From Methylophaga sp. (GTDB lineage Bacteria > Pseudomonadota > Gammaproteobacteria > Nitrosococcales > Methylophagaceae): a stretch of DNA of 36,262 nucleotides. Below the pieces are notes generated by a model. It searched no databases and was not told the origin of the DNA. It saw nothing but the letters and a program-made list of their open reading frames with translations. A program made the position numbers and the translations under genes. Where the stretch lies: contig JAGXHJ010000029.1 of NCBI GenBank assembly GCA_024636315.1, positions 1 through 36,262 on the forward strand, written 5' to 3'. Of the stretch, positions 6,215 through 14,794 are shown in pieces (the stretch's first letter is position 1; the number at the start of each line of letters is the position of its first letter).

Positions 6215-7948
6215 TTAATGGTATTGGTTTCGTATTTCTGCCTTCTCTTCATCGGTTAATTGACTCGGATGTTTAAGTTCTAAATAAGCTTTTCTTTGTT
6301 CAACAGCTTGTTTTTGCAACTGTTGTACAATACCTACTAACTCATGTTTTAACTCTATAGCGGTTAACGGTAAAATTTGTTGAGCCAAGCGTTGTAAATG
6401 TTCTGCGGAATCTGTACCGCGTGATCGCTCTAATAGTGCTGCAGTATTAAGATGGGGATTTTGCTGCAAAGTTTCAAGTATTTGCACTAAAATTTTTATT
6501 CCAGGTAACTCCAATGTCGCTATTTTGTCAAAAGGTCCTAGGTCTTGCTGAAGTTTTGGATGTTGTAATAACAGTGTAATCGCCATTCTTACCGGCGAAA
6601 TAGCATTATTTGCTGACGATGAGCCTTTTTTATAGAGTGGCCGTTGTCTCGTTTCTGGCGGTTTTTCTAAATGTTTGTGTAGCACTGATGTGCTTGTTTG
6701 CGCTCTATCGGCTAATTGCTGTTCGAGCATGTCACGATATACGCCCGTTGGAATATGACGTAGATAGGGCTTGGCAATTTCTACTAATCGCGACCGACCA
6801 TCCATTGAGCTAATATCAACCCTACTTTCTAAGGAAGCAAAAAAGAAGTCAGAATAATCTTGTGCTTGCGCGACTAAATTATTAAATTCAACAGCTCCTT
6901 GTTGACGAATCAAGCTATCTGGATCTTCGCCATCCGGTAAAAACATGAATTTTAGCTGATGGTTACCACCTAACATTGGTAATGCATTCTCTGCTGCTCG
7001 CCATGCCGCTTCTCTACCTGCGCGATCGCCATCAAAACAAAATACAACTTCTGGGGTGCTACGAAGTAGTTGGCGTAAATGCTCGGGTGTCGTTGCGGTA
7101 CCTAATGTGGCAACGGCGTTTGTTACGTCATGCTCTGCCAAGGCGATGACATCCATATAGCCTTCTACAATGATGATACGTTCTAGCTTGCGATGAGCTT
7201 TACGTGCCTGAAATAAGCCATAAAGTTCATTTCCTTTGTGGAAAATCGGTGTTTCTGGGGAGTTTAAGTATTTTGGGGCGCTATCATCTAAAACGCGTCC
7301 GCCGAAACCAATCACTCTTCCACGCCGATCTCGTATTGGGAACATGATGCGTTTACGAAAGCGATCGTAGGTTCGCCCATTATCATTACTGCTTAACAAG
7401 CCGGCTTCTTCGAGTTGCTGACGGGCTTGTTGTGAAGTACCAAAGGTTTTTAGTACATTATCCCAGCCATCAGGTGCTATCCCGATATTAAATTGGTCAA
7501 TAATTTTTGCTGATAATCCACGTCGATCGAGGTAGCTTACAAATTCAGATTTTTGCGGGTGGTTATGCAATTGATGAACATAATACTGGCTAACTTTATC
7601 TAATAAGTCATAGAGGTTTTGTTTGGCGGGAGTGTTAGATAAGGCTTGTGTTGTTGGTACGGTCATGCCGACTAGGTCAGCCAGTTCCTGGATGGATTCA
7701 GGAAAGCTCATTTGGTCGTATTCCATCAAAAATCCTATAGCAGTACCATGGGCGCCACAACCAAAACAATGATAAAACTGTTTGTCAGGGCTGACGGTAA
7801 ATGAGGGGGATTTTTCGTTATGGAATGGACAACAGGCGGTAAGATTTTTACCCGCTTTTTTTAGGGGGACACGCGGATCAATAACATCGACGATATCAAC
7901 GCGAGTTAATAGGTCATCAATAAATTGTGTAGGTATTTGGCCGGCCAT
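6215..7948 (-). CDS. dnaG: DNA primase DnaG
   Basis: The 577-aa primase synthesises RNA primers for replication. The N-terminal zinc ribbon is visible (CPFHNEKSPSF with the CFGC pair further on), followed by the catalytic core with RNA polymerase-domain residues (RFRKRIMFPIRDRRGRVIGFGGR) and the TOPRIM motifs (VEGYMDVIAL, FDGDRAGREAAWRA). The C-terminal 130 residues form the DnaB helicase-interacting domain. Length is typical of gammaproteobacterial primases. It stands between yqeY and rpoD, with about 50 bp and 98 bp gaps. I see no strong ribosome site before the ATG, and primase is often kept poorly translated in this operon. Confidence 0.97.
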   Translation of the reverse strand: MAGQIPTQFIDDLLTRVDIVDVIDPRVPLKKAGKNLTACCPFHNEKSPSFTVSPDKQFYHCFGCGAHGTAIGFLMEYDQMSFPESIQELADLVGMTVPTTQALSNTPAKQNLYDLLDKVSQYYVHQLHNHPQKSEFVSYLDRRGLSAKIIDQFNIGIAPDGWDNVLKTFGTSQQARQQLEEAGLLSSNDNGRTYDRFRKRIMFPIRDRRGRVIGFGGRVLDDSAPKYLNSPETPIFHKGNELYGLFQARKAHRKLERIIIVEGYMDVIALAEHDVTNAVATLGTATTPEHLRQLLRSTPEVVFCFDGDRAGREAAWRAAENALPMLGGNHQLKFMFLPDGEDPDSLIRQQGAVEFNNLVAQAQDYSDFFFASLESRVDISSMDGRSRLVEIAKPYLRHIPTGVYRDMLEQQLADRAQTSTSVLHKHLEKPPETRQRPLYKKGSSSANNAISPVRMAITLLLQHPKLQQDLGPFDKIATLELPGIKILVQILETLQQNPHLNTAALLERSRGTDSAEHLQRLAQQILPLTAIELKHELVGIVQQLQKQAVEQRKAYLELKHPSQLTDEEKAEIRNQYH

Positions 7949-7997
7949 GACAGATGTCTATGGCCAAGTTATATGTTTAGAAGCATGCTTATCTGCT

Positions 7998-8459
7998 TTA
8001 CACAGAAAGCGCCGCCTTAACAAGGCCACTTACAGCACCCATATCGGCACGCCCTTGAAGTTGAGGACGTAAAATATTCATTACGGCACCCATATCACGA
8101 GCACTAGCAGCGCCAGATTCAGCAATAGCGGCTTGTATGGCGTCAGCAATTTCTTGTTCAGTCATTGCTGTCGGCATAAACTCTTCAATGATCGCGAGTT
8201 CTGCAATTTCTATGGCAGCTAAATCATCGCGTCCAGCGGCCTGAAATTGGCTTAATGAATCTCGGCGTTGCTTACACATTTTTGTCAGGATCGTGATAAT
8301 GCCTTCATCATCAAGATCTTTACGGTTATCAACTTCAAACTGCTTAATTGCCGCTGTAATTTGACGTAATGTCGCAAGGCGCTCTTTTTCTTTAGCGCGC
8401 ATAGCGTCTTTTACGTTATCGGTGATCTTAAGCTTTAATGGGCTTGATTCAGCTGGCAT
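7998..8459 (-). CDS. yqeY: GatB/YqeY domain protein
   Basis: This 153-aa protein belongs to the YqeY family, which shares a fold with the tRNA-binding tail of the amidotransferase subunit GatB. Typical features are the N-terminal KDAMRAKEKERLATLRQITAAIKQ helix and the C-terminal DMGAVMNILRPQLQGRADMGAV motif. Its precise function is not established. The gene lies 12 nt after rpsU and precedes dnaG, a placement common in Gram-negative genomes, so it is probably part of the same operon and may act in translation. Confidence 0.93.
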   Translation of the reverse strand: MPAESSPLKLKITDNVKDAMRAKEKERLATLRQITAAIKQFEVDNRKDLDDEGIITILTKMCKQRRDSLSQFQAAGRDDLAAIEIAELAIIEEFMPTAMTEQEIADAIQAAIAESGAASARDMGAVMNILRPQLQGRADMGAVSGLVKAALSV

Positions 8460-8471
8460 GATAATCGTTTT

Positions 8472-8687
8472 TTAGTACATGCGAACGCGGCGAGCGCTTT
8501 CACGTGATACTTTCTTTTGATGACGTTTAACGGCAGCAGCTGCAGCGCGTTTGCGTACAGTTGTTGGTTTTTCATAAGCTTCACGAGCACGGGCATCTGT
8601 AACTGTGCCGGCTTTTTCACACGCGCGTTTGAAGCGACGTAGAGCGATATCAAATGGTTCGTTTTCTTTTAAACGTACTGATGGCAT
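8472..8687 (-). CDS. rpsU: 30S ribosomal protein S21
   Basis: This 71-aa basic protein begins [26 protein letters not shown] and ends with an Arg/Lys-rich tail, as in S21, a small-subunit protein needed for initiation. It is the first gene of the macromolecular synthesis operon. AGGAA precedes the ATG. A promoter is predicted about 40 bp upstream. Confidence 0.98.
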   Translation of the reverse strand: MPSVRLKENEPFDIALRRFKRACEKAGTVTDARAREAYEKPTTVRKRAAAAAVKRHQKKVSRESARRVRMY

Positions 8688-8725
8688 TAATAATTCCTAA
8701 ACATATTTAGATGGAAGAACCGGCA

Positions 8726-8753
8726 ATTGTACGAAATTCTGAAAGGAAAGCAA
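8726..8753 (-). promoter_or_regulatory. Predicted promoter of the rpsU operon
   Basis: On the - strand a -10 TACAAT (8726-8731) is separated by 16 bp from a -35 TTGCTT (8748-8753). It lies in the 137-bp divergent region with tsaD. A CATAAT box on the + strand at 8784-8789 could be part of the tsaD promoter, but its -35 is unclear. Confidence 0.5.
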
Positions 8754-8824
8754 AGAGTTGAATCAAATTTATTTTAAAAAAGGCATAATAATGACCTTTA
8801 TGATGAGCAGAGACGGACAAAATT

Positions 8825-9832
8825 ATGCGAGTATTGGGCATTGAATCATCTTGTGATGAAACAGGTATTGCGCTCTATGATAGCGAAAAGGGCTTATTAG
8901 CGCATGCTTTATACAGCCAAATAGCACTTCATGCTGAATATGGTGGTGTGGTACCTGAATTGGCTTCACGTGATCACATTCGCAAAACATTACCGCTAAT
9001 TAACGAAGTCTTAGCCGAGGCTAAGTTAACGCGTGCTGATATTGACGCGGTCGCGTATACCGCTGGACCAGGTCTAGTTGGCGCATTATTGGTAGGTTCA
9101 GCGATTGGTCGCAGTATTGCGTGGGCATTAGATGTGCCGGCCTTAGCGATCAATCATATGGAAGGGCATTTGTTATCGCCACTGCTAGAAGATAATCCTC
9201 CTACATTCCCGTTTGTATCGTTACTTGTGTCCGGTGGGCATACATTATTGATCGATGTTCAGGGTGTTGGCCAATATGAGTTATTGGGTGAATCAATTGA
9301 TGATGCGGTAGGTGAAGCCTTTGATAAAACAGCTAAAATGCTTGGTCTTAGCTACCCTGGCGGGCCTATTTTGGCGGCACTAGCCGAGCAAGGTATTGTT
9401 GATAAATATACTTTTCCCCGCCCGATGACTAATCGACCAGGATTGGACTTTAGCTTTAGTGGTCTGAAAACATTTGCGATGAATACTTGGCGTGATAGTG
9501 AACAAACTGACCAAGATCAAGCTGATGTTGCGCTGGCTTTTCAAACTGCAGCGGTAGAAACGCTAGCCATAAAATGTAAACGCGCCTTAAAACAAACTGG
9601 ACGCCGCACTTTAGTGGTCGCCGGCGGTGTTAGTGCTAATAAGGCCTTGCGAACACGGCTTGATGCGATGCCCAATACCCATGTCTATTATCCACGCCCA
9701 GAATTTTGTAGTGATAACGGTGCGATGATTGCGTTTGCTGGTGCGATGCGCCAATCAGCGATGACTAAACAAGCGGTGCCGACTTTTTCTGCACGGCCTC
9801 GTTGGCCTTTAGATGAGCTTAGTTCGCCGTAG
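8825..9832 (+). CDS. tsaD: tRNA N6-threonylcarbamoyladenosine transferase subunit TsaD
   Basis: TsaD is the catalytic partner that transfers the threonylcarbamoyl group to A37 of ANN-reading tRNAs. The 335-aa ASKHA-fold protein starts [14 protein letters not shown], has the metal-binding HMEGH motif, SLLVSGGHT, and the C-terminal VAGGVSANK and [10 protein letters not shown] motifs. It is divergent from rpsU, the same arrangement as in E. coli. Length is typical. Confidence 0.98.
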   Translation: MRVLGIESSCDETGIALYDSEKGLLAHALYSQIALHAEYGGVVPELASRDHIRKTLPLINEVLAEAKLTRADIDAVAYTAGPGLVGALLVGSAIGRSIAWALDVPALAINHMEGHLLSPLLEDNPPTFPFVSLLVSGGHTLLIDVQGVGQYELLGESIDDAVGEAFDKTAKMLGLSYPGGPILAALAEQGIVDKYTFPRPMTNRPGLDFSFSGLKTFAMNTWRDSEQTDQDQADVALAFQTAAVETLAIKCKRALKQTGRRTLVVAGGVSANKALRTRLDAMPNTHVYYPRPEFCSDNGAMIAFAGAMRQSAMTKQAVPTFSARPRWPLDELSSP

Positions 9833-9849
9833 TAAGGGCGAAAGGTGTA

Positions 9850-10422
9850 TCACCACATTAAATCATCAGGAATTTCATAATCTGCATAAGGATCATCGGC
9901 ATTTGAGATGGTTTCCGAAGCGTTAATTTCTGGGCGAATGCGAATAACACTGCTTGGCAAACGAACTTCAATCTTCTCGGCTATTTTGTCGGGAATGAGT
10001 ATATGACGTTCACCAATGCAGGCGATAGCGAGTTGCCCTAATGTTAACTGTTGCTGTTGTTCGCTAGAAACGTAGATTTTTTTCACCTTTTTCTGGTGCG
10101 TAAAATTATAGGCAACATCGGCTTCTTTAGGTATCACCACGGTGTGTTGCTGAATGATCTGTTGGACTTCAGCCACGATAGCTTTATCAGCTCGTTCGGC
10201 ATCACGCTGTTTATTGAGTTCTAAATCACGTATTTTTTTGTCGTGTTTTTCTTTAGCCAACTGTTGTGGGTCAACTAGCGTTTTCGAGTCTACTTTTTTG
10301 CCAGATTTGACTGCTTGGCGTGCTTTGTTGCCATCTTTGCGTTGTTGATGTTGAACTTTTTTAGATTTTTGTTTATCAACGACGCCGATTTTGAGTAATT
10401 GAGCTTGTAGTGAGCCAGCCAT
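9850..10422 (-). CDS. DUF2058 family protein (YaiL-like)
   Basis: The 190-aa protein starts MAGSLQAQLLKIGVVDKQK and has a long Lys/Gln-rich helix (30-95), as in the DUF2058/YaiL family, sometimes described as nucleic-acid associated. The C-terminal half is a small folded domain (VAYNFTHQKKVKKIYV, then IACIGERHILIP) ending in a conserved acidic DDPYADYEIPDDLMW tail. It is convergent with tsaD, 17 bp apart, and follows plsY closely. No precise function is known. Confidence 0.85.
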   Translation of the reverse strand: MAGSLQAQLLKIGVVDKQKSKKVQHQQRKDGNKARQAVKSGKKVDSKTLVDPQQLAKEKHDKKIRDLELNKQRDAERADKAIVAEVQQIIQQHTVVIPKEADVAYNFTHQKKVKKIYVSSEQQQQLTLGQLAIACIGERHILIPDKIAEKIEVRLPSSVIRIRPEINASETISNADDPYADYEIPDDLMW

Positions 10423-10437
10423 AATGATCTTGTTACC

Positions 10438-11034
10438 TTATTTAGATTTACTTTCTTCGCCAGCAAGCAAGCGCTGAATGTTGCCACGATGGCGAAGCAA
10501 TAACATTAGCGCCATCACTAAAATAATCCAACGAGCATTGACACTATCGATGAGCCATAAGCTGTAAACCGGCGCTAATGCTGATGCGATAATTGCTGAT
10601 AGTGATGAGATGCGAGTCACCAAAAATACTACCAGCCAACTGAACAATACAATGCCTGCAAGGGCGGGTGATAAAGCCAAAAAACCACCTAATGCCGTGG
10701 CGACACCTTTGCCACCTTTAAATCCAAAAAATACCGGATATAAATGGCCAAGAAATGCCGCAAAGGCTGTTGCTGCTAGCCAAGTGATATCTAAATCAAG
10801 ATAGCGGGCAATAACAACGGGCAAGACACCCTTAAAAACATCAATGATTAATACGGTTGCCGCAAGTTTTTTACCACCAAAGCGTAATACATTGGTCGCA
10901 CCGGGATTTCCTGAACCTTGAGAGCGCGGATCGGGGAGGCCGGCTAATTTGCATAAGACGATTGCACTGGATAATGAGCCTATTAAATATGCGGCCACTA
11001 GTACAATCAGCGGTAAAGAAAGTGTTTCTAGCAT
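10438..11034 (-). CDS. plsY: Glycerol-3-phosphate acyltransferase PlsY
   Basis: PlsY uses acyl-phosphate to acylate glycerol-3-phosphate, the first step of phospholipid synthesis at the inner membrane. Five hydrophobic segments are visible, with the conserved loops GSGNPGATNVLR and GFKGGKGVATALGG. I chose the ATG at 11034 because AAGG lies about 11 nt upstream; an in-frame GTG four codons earlier has no spacing from that sequence. It is divergent from folB with about 85 bp between. Confidence 0.95.
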   Translation of the reverse strand: MLETLSLPLIVLVAAYLIGSLSSAIVLCKLAGLPDPRSQGSGNPGATNVLRFGGKKLAATVLIIDVFKGVLPVVIARYLDLDITWLAATAFAAFLGHLYPVFFGFKGGKGVATALGGFLALSPALAGIVLFSWLVVFLVTRISSLSAIIASALAPVYSLWLIDSVNARWIILVMALMLLLRHRGNIQRLLAGEESKSK

Positions 11035-11119
11035 GATATGATGCACCTTTATGATTTACAGCATTATAAGGCTGTTGGCAGTTATTTCTACCCCTATACA
11101 CTTTAAGACATAGAGCATA

Positions 11120-11473
11120 ATGGATAAAATTTTTCTTAACGACCTCAAAATAGACACAATTATCGGTATTTATGACTGGGAACGTGAAACATTGCAAACG
11201 CTAGGTTTTGATTTGGAGATGGATTGGGATATCACTAAAGCGGCCGCTAGCGATGATATTGCTGACACCTTAGATTACGGCGCTATTGCCCAAAGTATTG
11301 TCAGTTTTGTTGAAGCTAGCCGTTATCAACTTATTGAAACCTTGGCTGAAGATGTATGTAGTCTTTTGTTAACAAACTATCCTATGCCCAAGGTTAAATT
11401 AACGCTGAGTAAACCCGTTGCACTCCATGGCCAAAATCTAGCAAAAATTGTTATTGAACGCTCCAAAAAATGA
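11120..11473 (+). CDS. folB: Dihydroneopterin aldolase
   Basis: FolB cleaves dihydroneopterin to 6-hydroxymethyl-dihydropterin in folate synthesis. The 117-aa protein shows the family start (DKIFLNDLKIDTIIGIYDWERE), with Glu22 as the pterin-region acid, LDYGAIAQ and the YQLIETLAEDVC helix. The stop codon overlaps the next start (ATGA), so folB and folK are translationally coupled. The product would feed folK, and in methylotrophs possibly also methanopterin precursors. Confidence 0.95.
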   Translation: MDKIFLNDLKIDTIIGIYDWERETLQTLGFDLEMDWDITKAAASDDIADTLDYGAIAQSIVSFVEASRYQLIETLAEDVCSLLLTNYPMPKVKLTLSKPVALHGQNLAKIVIERSKK

Positions 11474-12003
11474 ATGAAAGTCATTCGGGGTATTTATTGG
11501 GGATCGGTAGTAATATTGAACCCCAGGCTAATATCGCCAAGATCATCCAATTATTGCTCCGCAAGCTTCCTCAGCTCTCGCTAAGTCGCGTGCTAAAAAT
11601 CCCCCCAATTGGCATGAATAGTCGGCGAGACTTTCTTAATGTTGTGGTGTTTATTGAAACCGAGATGGCGGAAACTGAGCTCAAAACGATTTGTAATGAT
11701 ATCGAAATAACATTGGGTAGAGATCGCCGCGATCCAGCTCGAAAAACAAAAGATAGGACAGCCGATCTAGATATTCTGACTAAAGCGATATTTCCAGATG
11801 ATGGCAACCGCCTGGTCAGTAGTATTACCGATGAATATTTTCTCTATCCCCTATTAGAAGAAATCAATGCTTATCTGTCAAACCATGACTACTCATCACA
11901 ACAAGCTGGTGAAACCATTACGGTTGATGGTTTAACGTTTGGACAAACGGCGACCACCATCAACAGGGATGCTAGCGCCGGTAATGAACGGATTATCCAA
12001 TAA
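11470..12003 (+). CDS. folK: 6-hydroxymethyl-dihydropterin pyrophosphokinase
   Basis: FolK activates the pterin by pyrophosphorylation. The 177-aa protein carries the N-terminal LGIGSNIEPQANI motif and the GRDRRDPARKTKDRTADLDIL substrate/ATP loop. It overlaps folB by 4 nt. Its last 24 codons overlap the convergent pteridine reductase gene by 72 bp, an unusually long tail-to-tail overlap. The C-terminal tail is not recognisably conserved, so it may have grown through a lost stop codon. Confidence 0.93.
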   Translation: MNESHSGYLLGIGSNIEPQANIAKIIQLLLRKLPQLSLSRVLKIPPIGMNSRRDFLNVVVFIETEMAETELKTICNDIEITLGRDRRDPARKTKDRTADLDILTKAIFPDDGNRLVSSITDEYFLYPLLEEINAYLSNHDYSSQQAGETITVDGLTFGQTATTINRDASAGNERIIQ

Positions 12004-12654
12004 GCTCTTCACTGCAAGATAAACCGGTTCAGCACCACCTTCCTTAGCCAATAAGGTTTCATCCAGCATTTGTTGGCGTACCGCTACCGAATGTTGTTCG
12101 GTAAATAAAACGGGACCAGGCGCTACGGCGTTGACTTTGATTAAGGGCGCAAATTTTTTGGCAAGTGCCAACGTCATATTGTGTAAACCCGCTTTTGTCG
12201 TGCCATAAATATCAAAGCGCGGCGTTGGGTTTTCTACATTAATATCAGTGATATGGATAATATCGGCAGGATTATCATCTTCACCGACCAATAATGCAGA
12301 TAAGCCTTGGTTTATTAGAAATGGCGCCATCATGTGTACATTAAAAAACTGTTCATACTGTTGTGCTGCCACCGTTAAGTCTTCAGAGGTTGCTTCAAAA
12401 GATGAAGCATTGTGAATCAAAGCGCGAAAGCTACTACACTGTTTTTTTAATGCTTCAACAAACAATAAAATTGCCTGACTATCACTGAGAGATGCTTGAA
12501 TGGTGGCTATGCCTATATCCTGTAAAGCTTGGATCTCTGTCGTATGCGTACGATAATGGGCGAGTACGGTATAACCTTCCTGATGTAAGCGCAGGGCAAG
12601 ATGATGACCGATTCGACGACCGGCTCCAGTGACTAAGATTGCATTTTCTAACAC
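11932..12654 (-). CDS. folM: FolM-like pteridine reductase (short-chain dehydrogenase)
   Basis: This NAD(P)H-dependent SDR resembles dihydromonapterin/pteridine reductases. Evidence is the TGAGRRIGHHLA cofactor loop, the HYR residues after strand two, an ITD Asp at the catalytic position seen in PTR1-type enzymes, the YGTTK Tyr-Lys pair and the C-terminal PVDGGRRL. I chose the GTG at 12654 because GGGAG lies 5 nt upstream; the ATG at 12666 (4 codons earlier) is the alternative and would overlap the start codon of the divergent methyltransferase. Placement next to folB-folK supports a pterin role. Confidence 0.82.
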   Translation of the reverse strand: MLENAILVTGAGRRIGHHLALRLHQEGYTVLAHYRTHTTEIQALQDIGIATIQASLSDSQAILLFVEALKKQCSSFRALIHNASSFEATSEDLTVAAQQYEQFFNVHMMAPFLINQGLSALLVGEDDNPADIIHITDINVENPTPRFDIYGTTKAGLHNMTLALAKKFAPLIKVNAVAPGPVLFTEQHSVAVRQQMLDETLLAKEGGAEPVYLAVKSLLDNPFITGASIPVDGGRRLSKR

Positions 12655-12664
12655 GTGAACTCCC

Positions 12665-13837
12665 ATGACTTTAACGACTAGCCTAACTGTTACAGATACT
12701 ATTGCACAACAACATAGTGAACAACTGCTGACCCTTATTAAACGCAAAATAAGCGAAGCAGGAGGCAAGATTAGTTTTGCTGACTATATGCAGTTATGTC
12801 TTTACGCCCCAGGTTTGGGTTATTACAGTGCCGGTAGCCATAAGATTGGCTACGGTGGTGACTTTACTACTGCACCAGAAATATCGCCATTATTTTCACG
12901 AAGCTTGGCCCATCAGCTTATCGATGTATTACGCCAACTCGGCCAAGCTGATATTTTAGAATTTGGTGCCGGCAGTGGCAAAATGGCTGTAGATATTTTA
13001 CGCGAATTAGACCTTAAACAAAGTCTTCCAGATCATTACTATATTATCGAAGCAAGTGCTGACTTACGTCAAAGACAACAGCAGGCAATACATGATGTTA
13101 TTCCTCATCTCGAATATAAGGTGGTTTGGCTAGATGACCTACCCTCAAATTTTAATGGTGTAGTGTTAGCTAATGAAGTTTGTGATGCCATGCCTGTACA
13201 TAGACTACATTTTACTAATGGACTTAGTTACGAGCGATATATAGTCAATAATGACGAGCAATTGCAGTGGTCTGATGACGAGCTATCTCGAACGGATCTT
13301 ATCGACAAGAGCATTGAAATTAAATCATTCATCGGTGATACGGCATATTTCACCGAAGTAAATTTGGCAGCACAAGCATGGCTTGCTAGTCTGGCAGACA
13401 ACTTACAGCAAGGTGCCATTTTTATTATTGATTATGGCTACCCACAAGCGGTTTATTATCATCCTCAGCGTAGTAATGGCACATTGATGTGTTATTACCA
13501 ACAACAAGGCCATGACAATCCACTCATTTTACCTGGACTACAGGATATTACCGCACATGTTGACTTCACTTCACTGGCACAAACTGCAGTGGATAATGGT
13601 CTTGATGTGGCTGGCTTTCAATCACAGGCTGATTTTTTACTTGCCGCTGGAATTACTGAGCTAAGCTCATTTAACGACCATGATGATGCATTTCTGATGT
13701 TGCAACAGGCGACAGAAATTAAACGCTTAACCTTACCCACCGAAATGGGTGAAACATTTAAAGTATTAACACTCACTAAAAATCTTGATCATTTGTTACC
13801 GCGAATCGAACTGGGCGATCGGCGTTACAATTTATAA
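12665..13837 (+). CDS. MidA/NDUFAF7-type SAM-dependent methyltransferase
   Basis: The 390-aa protein belongs to the DUF185 (COG1565) group, whose mitochondrial member NDUFAF7 methylates a complex I subunit. Motifs seen: GGKISFADYMQLCLYAPGLGYYS, then GDFTTAPEISPLFSR, the SAM-binding LEFGAGSGKMAVDIL, and VVLANEVCDAMPVHR. The ATG at 12665 has no ribosome site, and an in-frame TGA lies just upstream, so translation may be leaderless. It is divergent from folM with at most about 10 bp between starts. Bacterial substrates of this family are not settled. Confidence 0.88.
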   Translation: MTLTTSLTVTDTIAQQHSEQLLTLIKRKISEAGGKISFADYMQLCLYAPGLGYYSAGSHKIGYGGDFTTAPEISPLFSRSLAHQLIDVLRQLGQADILEFGAGSGKMAVDILRELDLKQSLPDHYYIIEASADLRQRQQQAIHDVIPHLEYKVVWLDDLPSNFNGVVLANEVCDAMPVHRLHFTNGLSYERYIVNNDEQLQWSDDELSRTDLIDKSIEIKSFIGDTAYFTEVNLAAQAWLASLADNLQQGAIFIIDYGYPQAVYYHPQRSNGTLMCYYQQQGHDNPLILPGLQDITAHVDFTSLAQTAVDNGLDVAGFQSQADFLLAAGITELSSFNDHDDAFLMLQQATEIKRLTLPTEMGETFKVLTLTKNLDHLLPRIELGDRRYNL

Positions 13838-13844
13838 TAGGCAA

Positions 13845-13870
13845 CAAAAAAGGGAGCCGAAGCCCCCTTT
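13845..13870 (-). terminator. Convergent terminator with a UUCG loop
   Basis: On the - strand a 9-bp stem (13849-13857 with 13862-13870) is capped by a TTCG tetraloop and followed by TTTTTT. It ends the gpsA-lipoprotein transcript; on the + strand the T-run is shorter (TTTAT), but it may also serve the methyltransferase gene. Confidence 0.8.
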
Positions 13871-13893
13871 ATAAGTCTATCTAAAGTTAAAGA

Positions 13894-14781
13894 CTAAGGT
13901 TTAGCTTTTAAGTCTTCAATTTCTTTTTTCAATCGATCAATCTCACCGCTCATATCAAACAATATTTCTTTCATATTGCCGACGTCTTGACGTAAATTGC
14001 CGTTTTCTTGTTTATTGCGAACAATGTCTTCCAATAATTCAGGGCTAATAGTGCCATCATCACCAGTTTTACGTTCTTTTGCTGTTGCCAATACAGTTGC
14101 GATATCAATGACTAACCAATCACTACGTTCTTTTCCTGTTTCAGGATCAAGATAAAATGATTGACCTGAATCTAAGGCAACACGTGTTGCTAGGTCAGAA
14201 TCGCTTTTACGCTTTCCCGGTACTAAAGGGTTAATCCGACGATCAATCTCTTGGCCAGTCGCAAGATCTTTCTCTCTGTATAGTTCATGAATTAGGCCAA
14301 AAATGATATTTAAACGACCACCGCTCATAAACACTCGACCAGTGTTCGTTTTACGTTCTTGTGCTATCAAGCCTTTGAAAGAGCCAATACTGACAAAATT
14401 AACATCTTCATTGGGTGCGGCTTGACTTAATCCGCTCGAAATAGCGGTGCTTAATATTTGTAATTCACTAGCAGAAAACAATGGATTTTCAGACGAAGTA
14501 AAGCCAGTACGTTCATTGACATACATCGCCCCTAATACAGTGCGAAGTTCATCACTACTGATTGATGCGGGATGTTCATTTGAAATGCCACTGGCTACGT
14601 CGCGGTTTACGATTTTGACATATTGGAGGCTTGATTCCCATAAGGTGCGTCCTTCTTGCCCCATTAAGATATCAGCATCGGTGGCAGGTTTATCCGCAGA
14701 TAACATTCCACAGCCGGCCAAGCCGCCCGTTAATGCTATGCTGACAGCGATAATACCGCTTAATTTAACAATAGTGCGCAT
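13894..14781 (-). CDS. Predicted lipoprotein with C-terminal coiled coil, function unknown
   Basis: I do not recognise a named family. The ATG at 14781 is chosen because an AAGGA ribosome site precedes it and a classic lipoprotein signal peptide follows (MRTIVKLSGIIAVSIALTGG, lipobox LAGC, acylated Cys24). The mature part is soluble, with a central domain (about 80-240) and a heptad-like C-terminal helix (GNMKEILFDMSGEIDRLKKE). It follows gpsA by 13 nt and may share its transcript. It is likely anchored in the outer or inner membrane facing the periplasm. Confidence 0.8.
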   Translation of the reverse strand: MRTIVKLSGIIAVSIALTGGLAGCGMLSADKPATDADILMGQEGRTLWESSLQYVKIVNRDVASGISNEHPASISSDELRTVLGAMYVNERTGFTSSENPLFSASELQILSTAISSGLSQAAPNEDVNFVSIGSFKGLIAQERKTNTGRVFMSGGRLNIIFGLIHELYREKDLATGQEIDRRINPLVPGKRKSDSDLATRVALDSGQSFYLDPETGKERSDWLVIDIATVLATAKERKTGDDGTISPELLEDIVRNKQENGNLRQDVGNMKEILFDMSGEIDRLKKEIEDLKAKP

Positions 14782-14794
14782 ACGGTTTTCCTTA

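Noticed and set aside
8496-8511. CACGTG-containing site in rpsU as a third parS
   Set aside because: Only the centre matches; several flanking consensus positions differ.
9823-9842. TTCGCC/GGCGAA hairpin at the end of tsaD as terminator
   Set aside because: No T-run follows in either direction.
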